DNA of 6,631 bases from an uncultured Methylophilaceae bacterium (lineage in GTDB: Bacteria > Pseudomonadota > Gammaproteobacteria > Burkholderiales > Methylophilaceae). Within the stretch, counting starts at the first letter, position 1. The number at the start of each line of letters is the position of its first letter. Location: NCBI GenBank assembly GCA_938084195.1, contig CALKDJ010000045.1:1-6631 (forward strand), read 5' to 3'. Made by a program: the position numbers and the translations under genes. Positions 1 through 5,145 of the stretch are shown here, in pieces. Under the pieces are notes generated by a model. The model did not search any database. It worked only from the letters and a program-made list of their open reading frames with translations, and was not told the origin of the DNA.

Positions 1-98
1 TTATTACTCAAGACCACCACAGGTTTATCATGTAAGTAAGGATTAAAAAGCCTTTCACAACTTACATAAAAATTATTAACATCTACCAAAGCTATCAT
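1..98 (-). CDS. umuC: UmuC, DNA polymerase V catalytic subunit (N-terminal fragment, cut by window edge)
   Basis: Only the first 32 codons are in the window; the gene runs off the left edge. The translation begins [18 protein letters not shown] and ends ...DKPVVVLSN, the start of Y-family polymerases of the UmuC branch. Asp6 is the first metal-binding catalytic aspartate and Tyr11 sits at the ribonucleotide steric gate. The KPVVVLSN strand is a family hallmark. In the family, UmuC joins two processed UmuD' subunits to form DNA polymerase V, which copies past lesions in an error-prone way. The ATG lies 2 bp after the umuD stop codon, so the two genes should be co-transcribed and translationally coupled. 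The identity is firm; nothing can be said about the rest of the protein. Confidence 0.93.
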   Translation of the reverse strand, partial: MIALVDVNNFYVSCERLFNPYLHDKPVVVLSN

Positions 99-100
99 TC

Positions 101-673
101 TTATTTAAACTTTCTAACTGCTCCGGTGATTACTCCCCAAATTTCAAATTCCATATTCTCCGTAATATCAATATATTTATAATTTTTATTTGCTGGAACT
201 AATCTTGGCTTTGACAAATATTTTGCCAATGTTTTAACGGTAAATTCCCCATCAATTGAAGCTAATACAATATCACCGATTCGTGCTTGTTTTGAGCGAT
301 CAACAATCACAATATCACCATCGTGAATGCTAGCATCAATCATTGAATCCCCTCTAATAGCAATAAAAAAAGTAGCTTCTTTTTGATTAATTAAATATTC
401 ATTTAAATCCAATCTTTTTTCTACATGATCATCTGCGGGAGAAGGAAAACCAGCTGGAACCTTGTGCGCAAAAAAAGGTAATTGTTGTGTATCTGAAATT
501 TTTACGTTAAACATAGTATCGATATTCTGTGATTGCTGTCGAAGAATATAGTGCTTAATATCTGTGACTTTGCTTATCGGGACTCTTATAACTTTTGTTG
601 ACTCGCCATATTTACCAGTGCCAACTTTTCGTCCCGCCCCTAACCTATAACCACCATGTTTTATTTTTTCCAT
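101..673 (-). CDS. umuD: UmuD, self-cleaving polymerase V subunit with N-terminal extension
   Basis: 190 residues, S24 (LexA/UmuD) peptidase family. The C-terminal ~140 residues align by eye with UmuD: cleavage site Ala74-Gly75 followed by [10 protein letters not shown], nucleophile Ser110 in GDSMID, and general-base Lys147 in DGEFTVK. The spacings (36 and 37 residues) equal those of E. coli Cys24/Ser60/Lys97. RecA-ssDNA filament-stimulated autocleavage would give UmuD' for polymerase V with the downstream UmuC. Unlike the 139-residue E. coli protein it has about 50 extra N-terminal residues: a basic, glycine-rich [10 protein letters not shown] stretch, then a beta-strand/helix-like [18 protein letters not shown]. 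The extension may bind DNA; that is inference. An in-frame stop codon lies five codons upstream and there is no earlier start, so the ATG at 673 is the only one that keeps the extension. It has no Shine-Dalgarno sequence. Confidence 0.93.
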   Translation of the reverse strand: MEKIKHGGYRLGAGRKVGTGKYGESTKVIRVPISKVTDIKHYILRQQSQNIDTMFNVKISDTQQLPFFAHKVPAGFPSPADDHVEKRLDLNEYLINQKEATFFIAIRGDSMIDASIHDGDIVIVDRSKQARIGDIVLASIDGEFTVKTLAKYLSKPRLVPANKNYKYIDITENMEFEIWGVITGAVRKFK

Positions 674-696
674 TTGATTATTGTAACATTAATCAA
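674..696. promoter_or_regulatory. Near-perfect 23-bp palindrome abutting umuD (candidate operator)
   Basis: The arms TTGATTA and TAATCAA flank a 9-bp centre that itself contains TGT and ACA in symmetric positions. Counted about the central base, 10 of 11 base pairs are symmetric. The palindrome ends at the base next to the umuD ATG and contains the likely -10 element, so a bound protein would block initiation. It is not the CTGT-N8-ACAG LexA box. Its TTGA...ATGT...TCAA layout recalls the published UmuDAb site of Acinetobacter (from memory). Which protein binds is not known. Confidence 0.6.
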
Positions 697-710
697 AAAT
701 TATCATCCAA
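680..710 (-). promoter_or_regulatory. Predicted umuDC promoter
   Basis: Read on the minus strand, TACAAT at 685-680 is a good -10 hexamer. The -35 is weak: TTGGAT (710-705) at 19 bp, or TGGATG at 18 bp. Only six bases (AATCAA) lie between the -10 and the ATG, so transcription should begin at or within a base of the start codon and give a leaderless mRNA. This is a prediction from hexamer spacing only. Confidence 0.45.
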
Positions 711-764
711 ATTTAATACAATAATTTTAATTAGCACTCTAAGCTAATAAATCACAATTTTTTG

Positions 765-797
765 TTGACAATTTTTAATAAAATGGGCAAAGTAAAT
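765..797 (+). promoter_or_regulatory. Probable HU gene promoter
   Basis: A perfect -35 hexamer TTGACA lies at 765-770. The -10 is poorly defined: at 17 bp it reads CAAAGT, and the AT-rich run to 797 offers other weak matches. If used, the transcript has an untranslated leader of about 70 nt. Confidence applies to the -35 and the direction, not to the exact start. Confidence 0.4.
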
Positions 798-871
798 CTT
801 ACCTAGCACCACATGCACTATTGGCGTGGGTTGTAGTAAAAATATCAATATATACATACTTGGAGGATTAC

Positions 872-1144
872 ATGAATAAAGGTGAACTTATAGAAGCAGT
901 AGCAAGTGCAACTGGCTCCACAAAAGCAGAAGCTGGTCGCGCAATTGATGCAACAGTTGATGCAGTAACTGGTGCTCTTAAAAAAGGTGACACTGTTACA
1001 TTGATTGGTTTTGGTACTTTTAAAGTATCTTCAAGAGCGGCTCGAACAGGTAGAAACCCACAAACAGGTGCTGAATTAAAAATACCTGCAAGAAATGTTC
1101 CTTCCTTTAAAGCTGGTGCTGCACTTAAATCATCAGTAAACTAA
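872..1144 (+). CDS. hupB: HU family nucleoid-associated DNA-binding protein (HupB-like)
   Basis: 90 residues, the usual HU length. HU dimers bend and compact DNA with little sequence specificity and act in the nucleoid. The family signature is complete: GFGTF at 46-50, then the basic beta-arm [12 protein letters not shown] at 55-66 with the conserved Arg-Asn-Pro that intercalates between bases, and a closing [10 protein letters not shown] helix. The ATG at 872 is chosen over the longer in-frame TTG at 821 because GGAGG (862-866) lies 5 bp before it and HU proteins start with MNK. It is a single-gene transcription unit, divergent from umuDC and followed by an intrinsic terminator. It could equally be called hupA; the sequence style is that of betaproteobacterial HupB. 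Confidence 0.95.
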   Translation: MNKGELIEAVASATGSTKAEAGRAIDATVDAVTGALKKGDTVTLIGFGTFKVSSRAARTGRNPQTGAELKIPARNVPSFKAGAALKSSVN

Positions 1145-1160
1145 AGAATACTTGATATGA

Positions 1161-1190
1161 AAATAACGTCTGATCAGGCGTTATTTTTTT
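1161..1190. terminator. Intrinsic, probably bidirectional terminator
   Basis: The hairpin pairs AAATAACG (1161-1168) with CGTTATTT (1179-1186). Further T-G, C-G and T-A pairs close a GATC tetraloop, giving about 11 pairs. A T-run to 1190 follows on the plus strand for the HU gene. On the minus strand the hairpin is followed by TTTTC, so it can also serve the convergent pentapeptide gene, which ends 11 bp away. Confidence 0.88.
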
Positions 1191-1200
1191 GTCTAAAAAA

Positions 1201-2124
1201 TTACATTCCGCAATTTTTACACTTTCCCTTAACTGTTTTAAATCCCTTTACCGTATCCAAACCTATCACATCCTTGAAGTTTGCTCCATCCACATCGGCG
1301 TCTGTTAAATCAGCTCCTGTTAAATCAGCTTGAATCAATTCTGCACGATAAAGATTGGTATTGCTTAGGTTAGCTTCTCGTAAATTACAAAAAATAAAAC
1401 TAGCAATATTTAAATCAGCACCTTGAAAGTTTGACTTCGCAAAATTACCTCCAGAAGAATCAAATTTCATTTGACCCATCGGCTGATTACCCACATCCAA
1501 ACCAAATCGACCTTCAGTTATAACGGCTGAGGACATATCTACCTTACCTAATGTCCCAATGACTCTCGCATTAGCGAGGTTAGCGGACCTAAAAGAGGTA
1601 TTACCAAATATGGGTTGAAAAATAGTGGCGCCAGCCAAATTAGCTCCATTAAATTTAGCGTCCTCTAGCCTTGCAAGGTTTAAATATGCCCTTTGAAGAT
1701 TTGCCCCTGATAAATTCGCTCCACGTAGGTCAGCCCCAAAAAAACTGGTATTTACCATAATGCAGTGGGTTAAGTCTTTTCCTTTAAAGTTAAGGTATCC
1801 AGCATCCATATTTGAAAAATCGCAATCAGGATCATCTAGAGCAATCATTGCATCTTCTTGGGTAATTTTTTTCCTATCAGAGGATGTGCTTTTACTGAAA
1901 AAATTATTCGCTAGCTTTAAAACTTCCTTTGGGTCATCCACAAAAATTGCTTGTGAGGCTTTATTCCCAAAGCAATATTCTTTCCCATCAAATTCTGACT
2001 TAATACTACAATTGGTCTTATTAAAATTTCCTTCTGCTAAACTTGTTGTGCAGTATTGGGCAAATTCTTGAGCAAATACTGCTGAAGGAAAAATAAAAAA
2101 TAAAATAAAATAGATTTTTCTCAT
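1201..2124 (-). CDS. Exported pentapeptide-repeat protein
   Basis: 307 residues from the ATG at 2124; an in-frame GTG at 2130 would add two. The ATG is preferred because an AAGAG stretch lies just upstream at usable spacing. The N-terminus (MRKIYFILFFIFPSAVFA) is a typical Sec signal peptide with AxA-like cleavage before QEFAQ. After an ~80-residue Cys-containing segment, residues ~100-285 carry A(D/N)LxX pentapeptide repeats (for example ADLRGANLSGANL, ADLTGADLTDADV), broken by a non-repeat stretch near 185-225. Such repeats fold into a right-handed square beta-helix. The mature protein has eight cysteines, including a C-terminal CKNC, which fits an oxidising periplasm. Function is unknown. 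Pentapeptide proteins such as Qnr/MfpA act on gyrase in the cytoplasm, so the export signal argues against that role. Confidence 0.85.
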   Translation of the reverse strand: MRKIYFILFFIFPSAVFAQEFAQYCTTSLAEGNFNKTNCSIKSEFDGKEYCFGNKASQAIFVDDPKEVLKLANNFFSKSTSSDRKKITQEDAMIALDDPDCDFSNMDAGYLNFKGKDLTHCIMVNTSFFGADLRGANLSGANLQRAYLNLARLEDAKFNGANLAGATIFQPIFGNTSFRSANLANARVIGTLGKVDMSSAVITEGRFGLDVGNQPMGQMKFDSSGGNFAKSNFQGADLNIASFIFCNLREANLSNTNLYRAELIQADLTGADLTDADVDGANFKDVIGLDTVKGFKTVKGKCKNCGM

Positions 2125-2132
2125 AAACACTC

Positions 2133-2165
2133 TTGATAGCCTAATATTTTTTAGTATAGACTAAA
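2133..2165. promoter_or_regulatory. Overlapping divergent promoters with an inverted repeat
   Basis: Plus strand: TTGATA (2133-2138), 16 bp, TATAGA (2155-2160), reading toward the SDR gene. Minus strand: TATACT (2158-2153) is a good -10 for the pentapeptide gene; its -35 region would lie in the ATTA repeat and has no good hexamer. The two -10 elements overlap inside the inverted repeat TTTAGT-ATAG-ACTAAA (2150-2165). The two promoters therefore cannot be occupied together, and the repeat could be an operator. All of this is pattern-based. Confidence 0.4.
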
Positions 2166-2166
2166 T

Positions 2167-2186
2167 ATTAATTAATTAATTAATTA
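2167..2186. repeat. Tetranucleotide repeat, ATTA x5
   Basis: Five uninterrupted ATTA units plus one extra A sit between the divergent pentapeptide and SDR genes. They fall in the -35/spacer region of the minus-strand promoter and in the 5' leader of the plus-strand gene. Slipped-strand changes here could alter expression, but five units is short for a contingency locus. Confidence 0.8.
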
Positions 2187-2204
2187 AAAAACCTAAATAT
2201 AAAT

Positions 2205-2897
2205 ATGACTCAATCAACTATATTAATAACTGGCGCAAACCGTGGGCTAGGTCTCAAATTTACTGAGCTATATGCTCAAAAAAAATTCAATGTTTTGGCA
2301 ACATGTAGAGCTCCACAAAATGCTGATCGTCTTTTACAACTTGCTGAGCAGAGTGACTTAATATCAATATACCCTTTAGATGTAGGCATAAATGAGGAAA
2401 TTGAAGATCTATCGCACAAAATAAAAGATGTCCCTATTGATATCCTAATTAATAATGCTGGTATATGGAGATCGAGCTCACTTGGTTCTGCAAATAAACA
2501 GGCTTGGTTAGAGAGCTTTGCCATTAACAGTATTGCCCCTTATGAAGTAATCCAAGCCTTATTACCCAATATTAAAATGGGGGGCTTAAAGAAAGTCGTC
2601 TCTATCACCAGCAAAATGGGAAGTATTGACGATAATACTAGCGGTGGTTCTTATATATATCGTTCAAGCAAATCAGCACTTAATATGATCATGCGAAGCT
2701 TAGAGAACGATCTCAGATCCTATGACATTGCAACGCTAACGCTTCATCCAGGCTGGGTACAAACTGATATGGGAGGTATGAATGCTTTAATTAATGATGA
2801 GCAAAGTGTCTCTGGCATGATAGAGGTAATTGATGCTCTTAATATTGAGAATTCTGGACGTTTCATAGATTATGCGGGAAAGCATATTAATTGGTAA
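2205..2897 (+). CDS. SDR-family NAD(P)-dependent oxidoreductase (C-factor/sniffer-like)
   Basis: 230 residues, a complete classical short-chain dehydrogenase/reductase with a Rossmann fold. Visible motifs: cofactor loop TGANRGLG (9-16), Asp59 of the LDV motif, NNAG (83-86), Asn108, a Ser region VSITSK (132-137), the active-site YRSSK (Tyr152, Lys156), and HPGWVQTDMGG (181-191). The last two motifs and the C-terminal GRFIDYAGKHINW are typical of the C-factor/carbonyl-reductase (sniffer) subgroup, usually cytosolic NADPH-linked reductases of carbonyl substrates. Arg35 after the second beta-strand favours NADPH. The substrate cannot be read from the sequence. The ATG at 2205 gives the expected N-terminus but has no recognisable Shine-Dalgarno. 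The gene overlaps the downstream glycosylase by 26 bp, so the two form an operon. Confidence 0.9.
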   Translation: MTQSTILITGANRGLGLKFTELYAQKKFNVLATCRAPQNADRLLQLAEQSDLISIYPLDVGINEEIEDLSHKIKDVPIDILINNAGIWRSSSLGSANKQAWLESFAINSIAPYEVIQALLPNIKMGGLKKVVSITSKMGSIDDNTSGGSYIYRSSKSALNMIMRSLENDLRSYDIATLTLHPGWVQTDMGGMNALINDEQSVSGMIEVIDALNIENSGRFIDYAGKHINW

Positions 2898-3501
2898 TGA
2901 AAAGCTTTGCCAAGAAGGGGCAGTTTTTCTATCATTGTTAGATGATGATTGGAATAATTTAATCTCACAGATAGGTCCTTGCACTCTCAAAGCAGATCAA
3001 ACTTTACCTCCCTATCAAGCATTAATCAAATCAGTCATATATCAACAATTACATCCAAAAGCAGCGAATGCCATACTGAGAAAATTTCTCAAACTTTTCA
3101 ATGGTTCCTTTCCAACAGCTAACAATATTTTTGAGAAAAAGGATCAATTTAAGGAATGTGGGCTATCAAAAAATAAATACCTCAGCATTTTGGATATTGC
3201 TTGGTATGAAAAAAATCAGTTAATTCCATCTTATGTAAATTTAATTGATATGAAAAATGAAAATATTATTGAAAAACTCACTGCTATCAAGGGTATTGGT
3301 AAATGGACCGCAGAGATGTTTTTAATTTTTCATTTAGGGCGAATAGATATAATGCCAAGTTCAGATTTAGCCTTAAGAAATAAATACCGTACATTAAAGT
3401 CTTTAGAAGGAGATATATCCCCCAAAGAATTAGCTAGGGCTGCAGAATTATGGAGCCCCTTTAGATCAATTGCAGCTTGGTATTTGTGGAGAAAAGCTTA
3501 A
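2872..3501 (+). CDS. AlkA-type DNA-3-methyladenine glycosylase II (HhH-GPD)
   Basis: 209 residues. This base-excision repair enzyme would remove alkylated purines such as 3-methyladenine in the cytosol. The HhH-GPD core is clear: YQQLHPKAANAI (57-68), the helix-hairpin-helix LTAIKGIGKWTAEMF (136-150), and MPSSDLALR with catalytic Asp165. The C-terminal RSIAAWYLWRKA (198-209) is typical of the bacterial AlkA/yeast Mag1 type. It lacks the extra N-terminal domain of the 282-residue E. coli AlkA, so it is the short form. The ATG at 2872 lies inside the end of the SDR gene and is the only usual start before the conserved core; its ribosome site is poor (TGGA about 13 bp away), so translational coupling to the SDR gene is likely. 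Its stop is 1 bp from the convergent PepSY gene stop, and no terminator is visible between them. Confidence 0.9.
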   Translation: MRESILIGNEKLCQEGAVFLSLLDDDWNNLISQIGPCTLKADQTLPPYQALIKSVIYQQLHPKAANAILRKFLKLFNGSFPTANNIFEKKDQFKECGLSKNKYLSILDIAWYEKNQLIPSYVNLIDMKNENIIEKLTAIKGIGKWTAEMFLIFHLGRIDIMPSSDLALRNKYRTLKSLEGDISPKELARAAELWSPFRSIAAWYLWRKA

Positions 3502-3502
3502 C

Positions 3503-4228
3503 TTAATATTTTCTTTTTATGGTCCATAGCCATATGCCTGTAAAAGATAAAATAATCAGTAATATTGAGATAATATCAAAAAATAACTTCCCTGCTTTTT
3601 GAAAAATTGCACCGCTATGGAAATCTAAAATAACTTGCTCGAGACTTATACCATCTCCCACAAAATATTTTCTTATCTTCTCTTGATTTGTGGGGGTTAT
3701 AGAACCCTCCATACTCCATTGAACAATCCTATTTTCTGTTAATTCCCAAACACCATTTATCGATTCTGAACTCCAGATCTTATCTTCACTATCATTAATA
3801 ACCACCTCATTTTCATTAATACCAATATTTTTAATAGTAAAAGGAAGGACATTTTCTTTGTTTATTATATAACCCTCTTTACTGATCACAGTAATGGTTG
3901 AACTACTCGCTAGAATAAAAGTATCTTGATTTTGACTGACACCGAGCAAATCTTCTTCTGCTAAAAAAATTGGCTTATCGTTAAAAAAGACTTCACCATC
4001 AATAGTAGAAAAATTATTCTTACCAATTGTAAAAATATTTGCTGGCTCAGGCACCGAGAGGTTGTATTGATTCAACAACCATGGCCAAGTTATAAAAGTT
4101 TTATCAAGTCGTAAACCAATGGAATGATTAAGAAATATTCCAGTTATTGCAAGATGTACAAGAAATATACAAATACCTAAGCCAATATACCGATGAAGAT
4201 CTACTATCTTTTTCAGTTTTATTTTCAT
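3503..4228 (-). CDS. PepSY-type two-pass inner-membrane protein (candidate reductase partner)
   Basis: 241 residues. One membrane helix (~16-36) follows a short basic N-terminus and the family-type motif LHRYIGL; a second (~215-237) precedes a basic tail. The ~175 residues between them are mostly short beta-strands and should be periplasmic. His12, His25, His35 and His204 (LDFHSG) lie near the membrane and could bind heme or metal; this is inference. The ends match PepSY-associated TM proteins, which often accompany flavin or iron-reduction systems, but the central part shows no obvious textbook PepSY repeat. The start codon shares one base with the stop of the upstream FMN-binding gene (TAATG), so translation is coupled and both share the Fur-controlled promoter. 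A role in passing electrons to the periplasmic flavin is plausible but unproven. Confidence 0.75.
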   Translation of the reverse strand: MKIKLKKIVDLHRYIGLGICIFLVHLAITGIFLNHSIGLRLDKTFITWPWLLNQYNLSVPEPANIFTIGKNNFSTIDGEVFFNDKPIFLAEEDLLGVSQNQDTFILASSSTITVISKEGYIINKENVLPFTIKNIGINENEVVINDSEDKIWSSESINGVWELTENRIVQWSMEGSITPTNQEKIRKYFVGDGISLEQVILDFHSGAIFQKAGKLFFDIISILLIILSFTGIWLWTIKRKY

Positions 4229-4761
4229 TAGGATTTATTTACATACGCATCCAAGACTAATGCAATTTTAGCAATCTTTGTCATTGCCCATACCGACAAA
4301 GTGGCTCCTGATACCCCATCAATTCCTCTATCAAGTTTTTCACCATCAAAAGTTGCGCCAACAAACTGCCTTGTGAAAGCTGGGTACTTTACCTCCCAAC
4401 CTCTTATCTCTCTAAATATTAACACTTTGGCCTTGGCAATTTTTCCGTTACTAACAACCATACCAAAGGTAATTGGATATTCTTTGCCTATTTCCTCTAA
4501 AATCCAAGCTGTTTGATTATTATTTTGCCAATACTTGATTCTCATGCCTGTATAGGGATGTCTTAAAATTTTCTCTATCGGCTCCCTTAATTTTGATTTT
4601 AAAATTAATCTTTTTTGATCAGGAACCTTTCCACTAAATACCTCTAGCAAAAAATCTTCTTCCGTCTGATATACACCCTTTGCTTTTGCAGGATGCATAA
4701 ACATAAGAAATGCGATCGCTAATACACATGACATTGTAAATTTGTTAGTAAATGAAATCAT
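4228..4761 (-). CDS. Exported FMN-binding domain protein, predicted covalently flavinylated
   Basis: 177 residues. A Sec signal peptide covers ~1-27 (hydrophobic VLAIAFLMFMHPAKA, AKA cleavage site). The mature part is a single FMN-binding domain like those of NqrC and RnfG. It ends in DGVSGATLSVWAM, whose SGAT motif supplies Thr154 for ApbE-catalysed attachment of FMN through a phosphoester bond. It should therefore act as a periplasmic one-domain flavin carrier. It is first in a two-gene operon with the PepSY-type membrane protein, with a one-base overlap. A promoter filled by a Fur box lies 34-62 bp upstream of the start, so iron should repress it. No apbE is in the window; one is needed elsewhere in the genome. 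The ribosome site is weak (TAGG very close to the ATG). Met10 is a less likely alternative start because it would remove the basic n-region. Confidence 0.85.
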   Translation of the reverse strand: MISFTNKFTMSCVLAIAFLMFMHPAKAKGVYQTEEDFLLEVFSGKVPDQKRLILKSKLREPIEKILRHPYTGMRIKYWQNNNQTAWILEEIGKEYPITFGMVVSNGKIAKAKVLIFREIRGWEVKYPAFTRQFVGATFDGEKLDRGIDGVSGATLSVWAMTKIAKIALVLDAYVNKS

Positions 4762-4794
4762 TGCCTATAGGAAGCCTTATAATTAATACTTGAA

Positions 4795-4823
4795 ATTGTA
4801 AATGAGAACCATTCTCACCGCAA
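4795..4823 (-). promoter_or_regulatory. Fur-box promoter of the FMN-binding/PepSY operon
   Basis: On the minus strand: -35 TTGCGG (4823-4818), a 17-bp spacer, and -10 TACAAT (4800-4795). On the plus strand the spacer and flank, AATGAGAACCATTCTCACC (4801-4819), match the Fur palindrome (arms TGAGAA and TTCTCA). Transcription should start near 4788, about 27 nt before the ATG. Bound Fe-Fur would occupy the space between the hexamers and block RNA polymerase. Confidence 0.85.
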
Positions 4824-4881
4824 ACAATTTATTGAGATGTTAATTATAAAAAAGTTTTATCTATTTTAATTATTTCTATAA

Positions 4882-5007
4882 TTAACTTTTGATATTTTTT
4901 CGTTCAATCAATTGAACTGCAAACTTAAGCTCGTCATTCCAAGGATTATCTTTTTTTTGCATTTCGCTTAAAAGCCAAATTAAATAATCTTTGTCCATAT
5001 TCGTCAC
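4882..5007 (-). CDS. Small uncharacterised protein (41 aa)
   Basis: The reading frame starts at GTG (5007) with GGAGG at 5020-5016, exactly 8 bp before it, the best ribosome site in this half of the window. The product begins MTNMDKDYLIWLLSEM and ends ...VQLIERKNIKS. It is a charged, probably two-helix, soluble peptide with no signal sequence, TM helix or cysteine. Other in-frame starts are the ATG at 4998 (38 aa) and the ATG at 5046 (54 aa, beginning MFFWINF); both have poorer upstream sites. I do not recognise the family. It lies between two Fur-controlled units on the same strand, but no Fur box is seen directly before it. It may be read through from the porin gene past the hairpin. Coding status rests on the ribosome site and protein-like composition. 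Confidence 0.55.
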   Translation of the reverse strand: MTNMDKDYLIWLLSEMQKKDNPWNDELKFAVQLIERKNIKS

Positions 5008-5074
5008 TATCTCATCCTCCACATCAAAATTTATCCAAAAAAACATGCCCTTTCCTTAAAGTTTCAAAATATAA

Positions 5075-5121
5075 ATAATTACAAGAGGAAAGATAGGAGA
5101 GTAAATTTCCTCTGTAATTAT
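5075..5121 (-). terminator. Strong hairpin downstream of the porin gene
   Basis: The arms ATAATTACAAGAGGAAA (5075-5091) and TTTCCTCTGTAATTAT (5106-5121) pair over 16 bp with one bulged base and a 14-nt loop. On the minus strand the hairpin begins 25 bp after the porin stop and is followed by a T-rich but interrupted run (TTATATTTTG). It most likely ends or stabilises the porin mRNA; read-through toward the small gene is possible because the U-tract is imperfect. Confidence 0.65.
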
Positions 5122-5145
5122 AATAGCTGGATATATAGTTATCTT

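Noticed and set aside
731..739. TTAGCACTC, one exact half of the CIRCE heat-shock element, between umuD and HU.
   Set aside because: The matching GAGTGCTAA half at 9-bp spacing is missing; only a short ATTAGC/GCTAAT repeat (730-748) is present. A single half-site by chance is likely in this sequence.
821..871. N-terminal extension of HU from the TTG at 821.
   Set aside because: The strong GGAGG lies before the ATG at 872 and HU proteins begin at MNK; the extra residues have no family match.
1760..2071. Plus-strand open frame of 103 codons within the pentapeptide gene.
   Set aside because: Antisense shadow of a well-supported gene; no ribosome site and no recognisable protein features.
2276..2524. 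Minus-strand open frame within the SDR gene.
   Set aside because: Antisense to a complete SDR with all motifs; low-complexity, no domain.
3499..3505. Search for a terminator between the convergent glycosylase and PepSY genes.
   Set aside because: The stops are 1 bp apart and no hairpin with a T-run was seen nearby; transcripts probably overlap.
4709..4717. GCGATCGC octamer resembling the cyanobacterial HIP1 repeat.
   Set aside because: A single occurrence inside a coding signal peptide; the other genes point to a proteobacterium.
4866..4885. AT-only hairpin TTAATTAT/ATAATTAA overlapping the stop of the small gene, considered as a terminator.
   Set aside because: No GC pairs, so stability is low; not strong enough to call.
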